DNA of 64,000 bases from Nitrotoga sp963800965 (GTDB lineage: Bacteria > Pseudomonadota > Gammaproteobacteria > Burkholderiales > Gallionellaceae), in assembly GCA_963800965.1 (NCBI GenBank), contig CAWDCY010000018.1, forward strand, positions 124,001 through 188,000, in the 5' to 3' direction. This document shows positions 9,598 to 18,228 of this stretch, piece by piece. Numbering within the stretch: the stretch's first letter is position 1; the number at the start of each line of letters is the position of its first letter. The translations under genes and the position numbers were made by a program. The notes beneath the pieces were generated by a model, which was not told where the DNA came from, did not search any database, and saw only the letters and a list, made by a program, of their open reading frames with translations.

Positions 9598-9612
9598 GCT
9601 GAGGGCAAGATA

Positions 9613-10482
9613 ATGGCTGGCAGTAAAGAGATACGAACTAAAATTAAGAGCGTTGAAAATACGCGCAAGATCACGCGAGCTATGGAAATGGTTGCAGCTT
9701 CCAAGATGCGTAAGGCTCAGGAACGTATGCGCGCAGCGCGCCCTTATGCGGAAAAAATACGTCAGGTTGCAGCACATTTGTCGCGTGCTAATCCGGAATA
9801 TAAGCATCCATTTCTGATTAAACGAGATGTTATCAAGAATGTTGCTGTGATTATTATCACCTCTGACAAGGGATTGTGTGGTGGTCTCAATACTAACATC
9901 CTGCGTCTAGTTGTGGCGCGGATGAAGGAATGGGAAGACGAGAGCAAAGGTATCAGCATATGCGCTATTGGTAATAAAGGTTTTAGCTTTATGTCCCGTA
10001 TTGGTGCAAAAGTTAAATCACATATGATCGGACTAGGGGACATTCCTCACATCGAGAAACTGATAGGAGCGGTCAAGGTAATGCTGGATGCATACAGTGC
10101 CGGTGAGATTGATGCAGTTTACATTAGTTATAACGGTTTCGTTAACACCATGAAGCAAGAGCCAAGAATGGAGCAATTGCTGCCGCTCTCGAGTGAGCTT
10201 TTGGAACCTACTAATGGCAGTTCATGGGATTACATTTATGAACCTGATGCCAAGGTCGTGGTGGATGAATTGCTAGTTCGCTACATTGAATCGTTAGTTT
10301 ATAACGGGGTGACCGAAAATCAGGCGTCCGAACAGAGTGCGCGCATGGTAGCCATGAAGGCTGCATCCGATAATGCGAAAGAAGTAATTGGTGAACTTAA
10401 GCTGATTTACAATAAAGCGCGTCAAGCAGCGATTACTAAGGAAATATCAGAAATTGTTGGTGGCGCAGCAGCTGTAAGTTAA
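9613..10482 (+). CDS. atpG: F1 ATP synthase subunit gamma
   Basis: Central rotor shaft, 289 residues. The N-terminal helix starts MAGSKEIRTKIKSVENTRKITRAMEMVAASKM and the C-terminal helix reads RMVAMKAASDNAKEVI, together forming the coiled-coil shaft. The middle carries the ITSDKGLCGGLN motif. Unlike the other genes of the operon it is followed by an enlarged gap of 207 nt before atpD. Confidence 0.97.
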   Translation: MAGSKEIRTKIKSVENTRKITRAMEMVAASKMRKAQERMRAARPYAEKIRQVAAHLSRANPEYKHPFLIKRDVIKNVAVIIITSDKGLCGGLNTNILRLVVARMKEWEDESKGISICAIGNKGFSFMSRIGAKVKSHMIGLGDIPHIEKLIGAVKVMLDAYSAGEIDAVYISYNGFVNTMKQEPRMEQLLPLSSELLEPTNGSSWDYIYEPDAKVVVDELLVRYIESLVYNGVTENQASEQSARMVAMKAASDNAKEVIGELKLIYNKARQAAITKEISEIVGGAAAVS

Positions 10483-10644
10483 TGCATGCGATTTACTGCG
10501 TCTCTATCGAATTTAGAATCTTAAATTAAGACTGGGCGCTAAAATAGCACACGCATATCTGTGTAGGTGCTTAACAATGAGTGCAAATTTTGTTGAGCAA
10601 AACCATATCACGATTGAATTTGAATTAGAGATGTGCTCTATTGT

Positions 10645-10674
10645 TTGCAACAATAAGTACAGAATCAATATAAA
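10645..10674 (+). promoter_or_regulatory. possible internal promoter upstream of atpD
   Basis: TTGCAA (10645-10650) and TATAAA (10669-10674) are spaced by 18 nt inside the unusually long atpG-atpD gap (10483-10689). A transcript would start near 10681, just before the atpD ATG at 10690. I see no convincing small gene in the rest of the gap. This is inference from motif matching. Confidence 0.4.
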
Positions 10675-10689
10675 GTGGGGAACCTCAAG

Positions 10690-12111
10690 ATGAGTCAAGG
10701 AAGAATTGTTCAGTGTATTGGTGCGGTGGTAGACGTTGAATTTCCGCGTGATCATATCCCTAAAGTTTTCGATGCGCTGGTAGTACAGGACGATGGAAGC
10801 TCTGTTGCTGAAAAAGGCCTGACCTTGGAAGTGCAGCAGCAGATTGGCGACGGCGTTGTGCGCACCATTGCGATGGGTTCCTCCGACGGGCTACGTCGCG
10901 GAATGGGAGTGGTTAATACGGGTAACCAGATTACTGTGCCAGTTGGTCATGGCACTTTGGGTCGTATTATGGATGTGCTGGGACGCCCTATTGATGAGGT
11001 GGGTGAAATTAAGTGTATGGAGCGTCGCTCTATTCACCAGAAAGCACCAAAGTTCGATGAATTATCCCCATCTGTCGACTTGTTGGAAACTGGGATTAAG
11101 GTGATTGACTTGGTGTGTCCCTTTGCCAAGGGCGGCAAAGTTGGGCTGTTCGGTGGCGCAGGTGTTGGCAAGACCGTGAATATGCTAGAACTCATTAATA
11201 ATATTGCCAAACAGCATTCTGGTTTGTCCGTGTTCGCCGGTGTGGGTGAGCGTACCCGTGAAGGAAATGATTTCTATCATGAAATGTCGGAAGCAGGTGT
11301 TATCCAGTTGGATAACCTGCCTGAATCTAAAGTGGCAATGGTATTCGGCCAGATGAACGAGCCCCCAGGTAATCGTCTACGCGTGGCGTTGTCTGGTCTT
11401 ACGATGGCGGAATATTTCCGTGATGAAGGACGTGACGTCCTATTTTTCGTAGATAATATTTACCGTTTCACGTTAGCTGGTACCGAAGTCTCTGCTTTGC
11501 TGGGACGGATGCCTTCAGCGGTTGGTTACCAACCAACGCTGGCAGAAGAAATGGGGCGTTTACAAGAACGCATTACCTCAACAAAGACTGGCTCGATTAC
11601 GTCGATCCAGGCCGTTTATGTACCAGCAGATGACTTGACCGATCCGTCCCCTGCGACTACCTTCCTACACTTGGATTCCACGGTGGTGCTGTCACGTGAC
11701 ATCGCTTCATTGGGTATTTATCCTGCTGTAGATCCCTTGGATTCAACCTCGCGCCAGCTTGATCCTCTAGTGGTGGGTGAAGAACATTACAACGTTGCCC
11801 GTAGCGTGCAACAGACCTTACAACGTTATAAGGAATTACGCGACATTATTGCGATTCTTGGCATGGACGAGCTGGCGCCCGAGGACAAGTTGGCAGTGGC
11901 CCGTGCACGTAAAATTCAACGTTTCTTGTCGCAACCTTTTCACGTTGCCGAAGTGTTTACTGGTAGCCCCGGGAAGTATGTGACGCTAAAGGAGACCATT
12001 AAAGGCTTTAAGGGTATTGTCAATGGCGATTACGACCACTTGCCCGAGCAGGCTTTCTATATGGTCGGTACTATTGATGAAGCGATTGAAAAAGCCAAAA
12101 CTCTTCAGTAA
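10690..12111 (+). CDS. atpD: F1 ATP synthase subunit beta
   Basis: Catalytic subunit. The Walker A GGAGVGKT, the GVGERTREGNDFYHEM segment with the catalytic Glu, and the Walker B-type LFFVDNIYRF are intact. I chose ATG 10690 (MSQGRIVQCIG) over a GTG five codons upstream, because the family begins here. The product is 473 residues, the normal length. It reaches atpC after a 47-nt gap. Confidence 0.98.
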   Translation: MSQGRIVQCIGAVVDVEFPRDHIPKVFDALVVQDDGSSVAEKGLTLEVQQQIGDGVVRTIAMGSSDGLRRGMGVVNTGNQITVPVGHGTLGRIMDVLGRPIDEVGEIKCMERRSIHQKAPKFDELSPSVDLLETGIKVIDLVCPFAKGGKVGLFGGAGVGKTVNMLELINNIAKQHSGLSVFAGVGERTREGNDFYHEMSEAGVIQLDNLPESKVAMVFGQMNEPPGNRLRVALSGLTMAEYFRDEGRDVLFFVDNIYRFTLAGTEVSALLGRMPSAVGYQPTLAEEMGRLQERITSTKTGSITSIQAVYVPADDLTDPSPATTFLHLDSTVVLSRDIASLGIYPAVDPLDSTSRQLDPLVVGEEHYNVARSVQQTLQRYKELRDIIAILGMDELAPEDKLAVARARKIQRFLSQPFHVAEVFTGSPGKYVTLKETIKGFKGIVNGDYDHLPEQAFYMVGTIDEAIEKAKTLQ

Positions 12112-12158
12112 GATTTATCGCTGTAATTTGGCCAAGCATCTAAGTAATAAGGAAAATT

Positions 12159-12587
12159 ATGGCAATGACTGTTCATGTTGATGTGGTGAGCGCAGAAGAG
12201 TCCATTTTCTCTGGCCTTGTAGAAATGGTCGTCGTTCCTGGTGAAATGGGTGAACTAGGGGTTTATCCAGGCCATGCACCACTACTAACACGCATTAAAC
12301 CAGGTTCGGTACGCCTCAAGCTGCCGGATCAAAGTGAATTTATGCTGATTTATGTTTCTGGCGGTATGCTGGAAGTGCAGCCCAGCGTGGTTACGGTTTT
12401 AGCTGATACCGCCATTCGCGGTGCAGACTTGGATGAAGCGCGCTCGCTTGAAGCTAAGCGTGTAGCTGAAGAAGCAATGAAGAACCGCGCTTCTGATATA
12501 GACTATGCTACAGCTCAAGCTGAGTTATCTGAAGCACTTGCCCAGTTGCAAACAATTCAGAAAATGCGTAAGCAACAACCACACTAA
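12159..12587 (+). CDS. atpC: F1 ATP synthase subunit epsilon
   Basis: Central-stalk subunit of 142 residues with regulatory function. The N-terminal beta sandwich contains VVVPGEMGELGVYPGHAPLL, and a C-terminal helical hairpin runs over the last 50 residues. It is the last gene of the operon and is followed by a strong intrinsic terminator at 12616-12639. Confidence 0.97.
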   Translation: MAMTVHVDVVSAEESIFSGLVEMVVVPGEMGELGVYPGHAPLLTRIKPGSVRLKLPDQSEFMLIYVSGGMLEVQPSVVTVLADTAIRGADLDEARSLEAKRVAEEAMKNRASDIDYATAQAELSEALAQLQTIQKMRKQQPH

Positions 12588-12615
12588 GTCTACTGGGTTA
12601 ATGTGATTTTCGATG

Positions 12616-12639
12616 AAAGCGGCCTAGGCCGCTTTTTTT
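12616..12639 (+). terminator. intrinsic terminator of the atp operon
   Basis: The self-complementary AAAGCGGCCTAGGCCGCTTT (12616-12635) runs into an uninterrupted T tract. It sits 29 nt after the atpC stop and upstream of the glmU start, so the operon ends here. Confidence 0.88.
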
Positions 12640-12677
12640 GTTTATACTTCTTAATAATATTTTATATCGCATACAAC

Positions 12678-14048
12678 ATGACAAAGCTCAATATCGTTAT
12701 TCTCGCTGCTGGCAGGGGGCAGCGCATGCACTCGGATAAACCAAAGGTGCTGCATTCCTTGGCTGGTCGTCCATTGTTACAGCATGTACTTGATACCGCA
12801 GTCCAATTAACTACTGGTATAACCTGCGTGGTGTATGGTCATGGAGGCGAAGCAGTGCCGCAGGCGATGTCGGAGTATGAGGCTGATTTTGTTTTGCAGG
12901 AGCCGCAGCTTGGTACCGGTCATGCGGTACAGCGAGCACTTCCGCGCTTGAATGATGACACTTTTACGCTGGTGCTGTATGGCGACGTGCCGCTTATTCA
13001 GCGTGATACATTGGAAAAAATGTTGCTGGAGCATCAAGCGCTCACTTTGCTTACTATTCACCTTAGCAACCCTGCCGGTTACGGACGTATTGTGCGCGAT
13101 AGTGCAGGCAACGTAAACTGTATCGTAGAGGAAAAAGATGCCACTGCAGAGCAGCGCAGCATCCGCGAAGTGAATACTGGCATCCTTGCCGTTCCCACCC
13201 ATCTATTGCGTAACTGGTTGTCAAAATTACGTAATGAAAATGCACAAGGTGAGTACTACCTAACTGACATAGTCGGCATGGCCGTTGCCCAGGGTGTTAC
13301 TGTGCATACGGTACAACCTGCTCATGGGTGGGAAGTCGCAGGTGTCAACAGCAAAGTACAATTGGCCGAATTGGAACGTATCTGGCAACATGAACAAGCA
13401 CACCAGCTATTGGTGAAGGGTGTTACGTTGGCTGACCCTGCGCGCCTTGATGTGCGCGGTAAATTTGTATGTGGGCGTGATGTTGAAATTGATGTTGGCT
13501 GCATCTTTGAAGGCGACGTTACGCTAGGAGATGGCGTGCGCGTAGGCGCTTACAGCATTATAAAGAACAGTCACATTGGCGCCGACACCTGCATCGAACC
13601 ATATAGCCATATTGATCAAGCAAGTATCGGCGACAGCTGCCGTATTGGCCCTTATGCTCGCCTGAGACCCGGCAGCAAATTACATAACGAGGTGCATATT
13701 GGAAATTTTGTTGAGGTAAAAAACAGTGAAATTGCCGCCAGCAGCAAGGCTAACCACTTAAGCTACATTGGCGACAGCAGCGTCGGCAGCCGCGTCAACA
13801 TAGGTGCAGGCACTATCACTTGCAATTATGATGGCGCAAACAAACATCGCACTATCATCGATGATGATGTTTTTATAGGTTCAAATACGCAGCTGGTCGC
13901 GCCATTAAAAATCGGGCGAGGTGCCACCATAGGTGCTGGCTCCACCATTACGAGCGATGCTCCGGAAGGAGAATTAACCCTGTCACGTGTTAAGCAAATT
14001 ACTCTGCCGGGCTGGCGGAGGCCAAGCAAGAAAAGCAATGTCCCTTAG
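12678..14048 (+). CDS. glmU: bifunctional UDP-GlcNAc pyrophosphorylase / GlcN-1-P acetyltransferase GlmU
   Basis: Makes UDP-N-acetylglucosamine for peptidoglycan and LPS. The N-terminal uridyltransferase domain has LAAGRGQRMHSDKPKVLH. The C-terminal half is a left-handed beta helix of hexapeptide repeats with the acetyltransferase active-site region near NIGAGTITCNYDG. I start at ATG 12678 (MTKLNIVILAAG): the frame is open further upstream, but that part overlaps the terminator. The product is 456 residues. Confidence 0.96.
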   Translation: MTKLNIVILAAGRGQRMHSDKPKVLHSLAGRPLLQHVLDTAVQLTTGITCVVYGHGGEAVPQAMSEYEADFVLQEPQLGTGHAVQRALPRLNDDTFTLVLYGDVPLIQRDTLEKMLLEHQALTLLTIHLSNPAGYGRIVRDSAGNVNCIVEEKDATAEQRSIREVNTGILAVPTHLLRNWLSKLRNENAQGEYYLTDIVGMAVAQGVTVHTVQPAHGWEVAGVNSKVQLAELERIWQHEQAHQLLVKGVTLADPARLDVRGKFVCGRDVEIDVGCIFEGDVTLGDGVRVGAYSIIKNSHIGADTCIEPYSHIDQASIGDSCRIGPYARLRPGSKLHNEVHIGNFVEVKNSEIAASSKANHLSYIGDSSVGSRVNIGAGTITCNYDGANKHRTIIDDDVFIGSNTQLVAPLKIGRGATIGAGSTITSDAPEGELTLSRVKQITLPGWRRPSKKSNVP

Positions 14049-14056
14049 TAGATTTT

Positions 14057-14075
14057 TCCACATTTACAATGTGGA
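14057..14075. terminator. possible terminator hairpin between convergent glmU and mnmE
   Basis: TCCACATT and AATGTGGA form an 8-bp stem with a 3-nt loop in the 30-nt space between the two convergent stop codons. The following T-rich run is weak, so function as a terminator is uncertain. Confidence 0.4.
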
Positions 14076-14078
14076 TGA

Positions 14079-15428
14079 TTATTTTCCGATACAAAACCGA
14101 CTGAATATTTCACCGAGCAGATCATCAGCACTAAACTCACCTGTAATGGAATTTAGTCCTTCTTGAGCAAGTCGCAGTTCTTCCGCGCATAGCTCTGGAC
14201 GTTTAATTTCCACTGCTGCCCGCTGCAAATGATCACGTGCGTCCAATAACGCATGAATGTGGCGTTCACGTGCCATAAATATGCCTGCTTCATGATGCCA
14301 GCCAAGCATTGAAAGCAACTTATCACGTAGTAACTCAAGCCCTTCGCCTGTTTTGGCAGATAGATAGATTCGGCATTCATCGTTTTGCTCATTGAGATAT
14401 GCATGTTGGGCAAGCAAGTCAACTTTATTAAAAACATGTAATCGCGGAATTTCAAGTGGTAACTCATCTAAAATTTTCTGGTCATCCTCAGTCATGCCGT
14501 GGTTGGCATCCAATAGAACCAGGATGGCATCAGCTTTATTTAGTGCTCCATAAGTACGCGCTATCCCCATTTGTTCTACAGTATCCTCTGCCTCGTGTAA
14601 TCCAGCCGTATCAATAATATGCAATGTCACGCCATTGATTTGAATTGATTGGCGAATGAGGTCACGAGTAGTACCTGGAAATTCACTCACTAACGCGACA
14701 TCTTCTCCACTCAATCGGTTGAGTAGACTTGACTTGCCGACGTTAGGCTGGCCGACCAGTACAATATGCGCACCTTCTCGCAACAGACTCCCCTGTTGTG
14801 CCAAACTCAAAATTCTTTCTAATTCTGCACGCAATGTGACTAGTCGTGCATCACGTTGCGTGATATCTGGAGCATCAATTTCTTCTTCCGGAAAATCCAA
14901 CATGGCTTCGACCAACATGCGTAGCAAAACTAATCCGTCTACCAAGCGATGGATAGCCTGAGAAAATTCGCCCTGTAGCGAACGCATGGCACTGCGTGCG
15001 GCTTGACTGGTAGTCGCAGCTATCAGGTCGGCTACGCTTTCTGCTTGCGCCAAATCAAGTTTTTCATTAAGGAATGCACGCTGCGTAAATTCGCCCGGCT
15101 GGGCGAGTCGAGCTCCGATTTCAAGACAGCGTTGCAACACCAATTGCAGTATGGCTGTACCGCCGTGCCCCTGAAGTTCTAAAGTGTCCTCGCCGGTGTA
15201 TGAGTGCGGAGCGGGAAAAAACAGAGCGATACCCTGATCCATAACCTGCCCTTGCGCATCCAGAAATGAAGCATAAGTCGCGTGCCGCGGCACAGGTACT
15301 TTGCCTATCAGAGCTTGTGCCAATAAGGAAAGGTCAGGCCCAGAGAGCCTGACCACGCCGATACCACCTTGTCCATGAGGGGTGGCGATTGCGGCAATAA
15401 CATCAGGCTTTAGTAGCACCTTTGACAT
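14079..15428 (-). CDS. mnmE: tRNA modification GTPase MnmE (TrmE)
   Basis: GTPase partner of MnmG in U34 tRNA modification. It has an N-terminal formyl-THF-binding domain starting DVIAAIATPHGQGGIGVVRLSG. A central G domain carries GQPNVGKSS, DTAG and NKVD, and the C terminus ends in the diagnostic CIGK motif that supplies the catalytic Cys. I chose ATG 15428 (MSKVLLKPD), which overlaps the 3' end of yidC by 26 nt; a further ATG lies 5 codons upstream. Last gene of the rpmH operon. Confidence 0.95.
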   Translation of the reverse strand: MSKVLLKPDVIAAIATPHGQGGIGVVRLSGPDLSLLAQALIGKVPVPRHATYASFLDAQGQVMDQGIALFFPAPHSYTGEDTLELQGHGGTAILQLVLQRCLEIGARLAQPGEFTQRAFLNEKLDLAQAESVADLIAATTSQAARSAMRSLQGEFSQAIHRLVDGLVLLRMLVEAMLDFPEEEIDAPDITQRDARLVTLRAELERILSLAQQGSLLREGAHIVLVGQPNVGKSSLLNRLSGEDVALVSEFPGTTRDLIRQSIQINGVTLHIIDTAGLHEAEDTVEQMGIARTYGALNKADAILVLLDANHGMTEDDQKILDELPLEIPRLHVFNKVDLLAQHAYLNEQNDECRIYLSAKTGEGLELLRDKLLSMLGWHHEAGIFMARERHIHALLDARDHLQRAAVEIKRPELCAEELRLAQEGLNSITGEFSADDLLGEIFSRFCIGK

Positions 15429-17055
15429 TAGCCTCCAGTCCACGCGTGATGTACCACTGCTGAACGATGGAAAGTATGTTATTTACAATGGAATACAGTA
15501 CCAGACCGGCCGGAAAAAAGAAAAATACCACACTAAATACTATGGGCAATAACTTCATAAGCTTGGCTTGTAACGGGTCAGGTGGAACAGGGTTTAACTT
15601 ACTTTGGATTATCATGGTGGAGCCCATGATTAATGGTAAAACATAATATGGATCAGGCACCGACAAATCGGTAATCCAACCGAAGAATGGGGCATAGCGT
15701 AATTCGACACTTGCAAGAATAGCCCAGTATAGAGCGATAAATACTGGAATTTGAACGATCATCGGCAAACAACCCCCAAGCGGATTGATTTTTTCCGTCT
15801 TGTACAATTCCATCATCGCTTTATGCAGGCGCTCGCGGTCATCGCCAAATTGCTGCTTGATTTTCTCCAGCTTGGGGGCCACTACGCGCATTTTCCCCAT
15901 GGAGCGGTAACTGGCTGCAGACAATGGGAAAAATAGCAACTTAATAAACATAGTCAACAAAATAATAGCTACCCCCCAGTTGAATACCCAACCATGCAGG
16001 TAGGAAAGCAACCAGAACAAGGGGGTGGAAATGATGGTCAGCCAGCCATAATCTACGGTTAATCCTAACCCTGGTGCGATTTCATCCAGCGAGGTTTGCG
16101 CCGGTCCCGCATAAAGTGGCACACTAATCTTTGTACTCTGACCTGGTGCAATTGCCGCTACTGGAAAAATTACGCCTACAGAATAAAGCTCGTTTTCCAG
16201 CTGCTTGGTGTAAAACTCTCGCTGTACTTTTCCTTTAGGTAACCATGCTGCTACGAAATAATGTTGCAGCATACCTACCCAACCATTGTCAGCGCTTAGA
16301 GTATGCTTGGCTTTGCCCTTCTCAATATCTGGAAAGCCTACCTTCTGAAACTTATCCTTCTCTGTGTAAATCGCAGTGCCAGTGTATGTGGGCAAGAACA
16401 TTGATGTGCCGTCAGGTGAAGATTTGTCTCGCACCAACTGAAAATAAGCAGACGGGGAAATCGGACTGGTTCCAATATTTTCGATTTCATAGCCTACATC
16501 TACCAAGTAGCCATCTCGATGAAACACATAGAATTTAGTTACTTTTGCACCAACAACATTTGTTGCAAGTAATCGCACTTCGATTGTGTCTTTACCTTCA
16601 GTTAATAGATACTCATTAGCTTGAGCCGAGAATGTCGAATTGTGTGTGGGTAATCCAGTGCCAAGCAAACCAGTTTGGGCGATATACGTGTGCTCTCCTC
16701 GTTTTTGAAGCAATACGAACGGTTTGTTCTTGTTTTTGCTATCCCGCTGATGCAGAAATTCCAAACGACGCAAATCCCCGCCTACTGTATTAATTTCTGC
16801 GTTTAGATAGTCTGTTTTTACAGTAATTTTTTGCCCAGTTTCAATCTTTTGTTGGGTCGCAGCTGCAATAGTCTCAGGGCTAACCGTAGCTACTAGATTG
16901 GGTGCAGTAGCTGGCGGTACAGCAACTTGTGGAACGGCAGCAGGCGCAGTTCGCAATATTGGTTGTTGAGTGCGTTGCCAATTCTCCCAGAGCAAGACGA
17001 TTGATATTGAGAACGCCAAAAAAAAGAACAGCCTGAACAGCTTGTGAAAATCCAT
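15403..17055 (-). CDS. yidC: membrane protein insertase YidC
   Basis: Inserts and folds inner-membrane proteins, including F0 subunits a and c. The 550-residue product has an N-terminal transmembrane helix (about 8-24), a large periplasmic P1 domain, and a C-terminal group of five membrane segments. That group includes the conserved AASYRSMGKMRVVAPKLEKI cytoplasmic loop and GGCLPMIVQIPVFIALYW. The last codons overlap mnmE. Order rpmH-rnpA-yidD-yidC-mnmE is the widespread proteobacterial arrangement. Confidence 0.97.
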   Translation of the reverse strand: MDFHKLFRLFFFLAFSISIVLLWENWQRTQQPILRTAPAAVPQVAVPPATAPNLVATVSPETIAAATQQKIETGQKITVKTDYLNAEINTVGGDLRRLEFLHQRDSKNKNKPFVLLQKRGEHTYIAQTGLLGTGLPTHNSTFSAQANEYLLTEGKDTIEVRLLATNVVGAKVTKFYVFHRDGYLVDVGYEIENIGTSPISPSAYFQLVRDKSSPDGTSMFLPTYTGTAIYTEKDKFQKVGFPDIEKGKAKHTLSADNGWVGMLQHYFVAAWLPKGKVQREFYTKQLENELYSVGVIFPVAAIAPGQSTKISVPLYAGPAQTSLDEIAPGLGLTVDYGWLTIISTPLFWLLSYLHGWVFNWGVAIILLTMFIKLLFFPLSAASYRSMGKMRVVAPKLEKIKQQFGDDRERLHKAMMELYKTEKINPLGGCLPMIVQIPVFIALYWAILASVELRYAPFFGWITDLSVPDPYYVLPLIMGSTMIIQSKLNPVPPDPLQAKLMKLLPIVFSVVFFFFPAGLVLYSIVNNILSIVQQWYITRGLEANVKGATKA

Positions 17056-17075
17056 ATGGTTTCGCCTATGTAAAT

Positions 17076-17285
17076 CTATGGGGCGGGATCATAACCACCT
17101 GGATTCCAGGGGTTGCAACGGACCACCCGCTTTATGCTCAACCAAGTACCACGCCAAGCACCATGTTTAGAGATAACCTCACGAGCATATTGAGAACAAC
17201 TTGGAGTAAAACGACAGGTCGGCGGCATGAGCGGACTCAGTAAATATTGATATAAACCTATCAATCTGATTAATAGCTGTCGCAT
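17076..17285 (-). CDS. yidD: membrane protein insertion efficiency factor YidD
   Basis: Small 69-residue protein that aids YidC-dependent insertion. The family signature CRFTPSCSQYAREVI and GGYDPAP are present, with an amphipathic N-terminal helix. The start ATG overlaps the rnpA stop by one base (TGATG), indicating coupling. Confidence 0.93.
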   Translation of the reverse strand: MRQLLIRLIGLYQYLLSPLMPPTCRFTPSCSQYAREVISKHGAWRGTWLSIKRVVRCNPWNPGGYDPAP

Positions 17286-17644
17286 CAGCTAGGGACAGAT
17301 TGGAATAATTGTAACAAGGCCAACCGTCCTTCAACCGCAGTTTCAGAATTAAATTGCCGCTTAGCACGCACCACTACATCCACTGAGTGAGTGATTGAGA
17401 AATTAAGCCTAAATATATTTCGAATCATGCGCTTTGCAAAGTTTCTAGACACTGCCTTTGGCATGCTTCTTTTGCTGGCTATTACCCCAAGACGGGAATA
17501 GCCATTCTCATTTTTTCGTATATAGACTGCAAACCATTTATTAGTCAAACAATTGGCACGAAGCGCCAATTCAAACTCTTTCGGTTGCCTTATCCGGCGG
17601 CATGGAGGTAAAGTTTGTTCGGCATTAAACGGCAAGGCGTGCAC
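17285..17644 (-). CDS. rnpA: ribonuclease P protein component
   Basis: Basic protein cofactor of the RNase P ribozyme in tRNA 5' maturation. The 119-residue frame includes SRLGVIASKRSMPKAVSRNFAKRMIRN, close to the RNR signature of the family. The first ATG at 17644 lies inside the end of rpmH, giving a 20-nt overlap. A slightly later alternative start is possible. Confidence 0.92.
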   Translation of the reverse strand: MHALPFNAEQTLPPCRRIRQPKEFELALRANCLTNKWFAVYIRKNENGYSRLGVIASKRSMPKAVSRNFAKRMIRNIFRLNFSITHSVDVVVRAKRQFNSETAVEGRLALLQLFQSVPS

Positions 17645-17759
17645 GGCCTTTAGCTCTTCGAGCAGCTATAACTGCCCTGCCTCCCTTGGTCCTCATGCGA
17701 ACCAGAAATCCATGAGTCCGTTTTCTTTTAGTGACGGATGGTTGATATGTACGTTTCAT
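17625..17759 (-). CDS. rpmH: 50S ribosomal protein L34
   Basis: A 44-codon gene. The translated product begins MKRTYQPSVTKRKRTHGFLV and ends GRARLAV, matching the length and sequence of L34 throughout. A promoter with TTGACA lies about 70 nt upstream. dnaA, which normally sits divergently next to rpmH, is absent here. Instead the sequence runs into an IS481-type relic. Confidence 0.97.
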   Translation of the reverse strand: MKRTYQPSVTKRKRTHGFLVRMRTKGGRAVIAARRAKGRARLAV

Positions 17760-17801
17760 TGTTAATACCCCTAATTAATAATTAATACTTGAAAACCCGC
17801 T

Positions 17802-17830
17802 ATTACATTATTTACGGGGGGTTATGTCAA
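17802..17830 (-). promoter_or_regulatory. sigma70-type promoter of the rpmH operon
   Basis: On the minus strand a perfect TTGACA (17830-17825) is followed by a 17-nt spacer and TGTAAT (17807-17802). It lies 43 nt upstream of the L34 start codon. The IS481-type relic begins only 19 nt behind it, so the promoter seems to mark the edge of conserved sequence. Confidence 0.75.
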
Positions 17831-17848
17831 GCTTATTTTATCTGGGAG

Positions 17849-18060
17849 TCAAGTCCCGCCTGTTTATAAATACGTATAACAAATAAATTTGGTTTTTCTA
17901 TGCACCATTTTTCCAATGACTGAATGGGCTTCAGGTGATTCAAGGCACGCTGAATGCTGGGCATCTTACTGCCAGTTACGAGAAAAATTTGCAATGTTAA
18001 ATATGCGCGCTTGTCAACGGTTACTGAAGATATACGTTTTTATTAATACATTCAAAATTT
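17849..18060 (-). pseudogene. IS481-type transposase, C-terminal relic (copy 1)
   Basis: Minus-strand reading near 17952-17849 gives QRALNHLKPIQSLEKWCIEK followed by PNLFVIRIYKQAGLD and a stop. This matches the usual C terminus of IS481-family DDE transposases (alternating PIQAL and LFVKRVYNQAGLD). Upstream (to about 18060) the same frame continues in degraded form. The first 104 nt (17849-17952) are roughly 80 percent identical to 19446-19548, and both copies point the same way. No N-terminal half or start was found. The 5' limit is approximate. Confidence 0.7.
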
Positions 18061-18228
18061 TTAGAGTTCTTTCAAAGTGGCTTGGAACTGAATAATGATC
18101 GTTATCTCTACAATTGTCGGTGAAATGTGTTTTATGGAAACCAGACTAATATCGCTTCTTAAGCTTAAAAGATTGTAATTCGAAAAATTAAATTGTACAT
18201 ATACTGAATAATAGGGGTACAGGGAATA

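Noticed and set aside
17760..18228. AT-rich gap behind rpmH as oriC
   Set aside because: I found no convincing cluster of TTATCCACA-type DnaA boxes, and dnaA is absent. Most of the gap is explained by the rpmH promoter and the IS481 relic.
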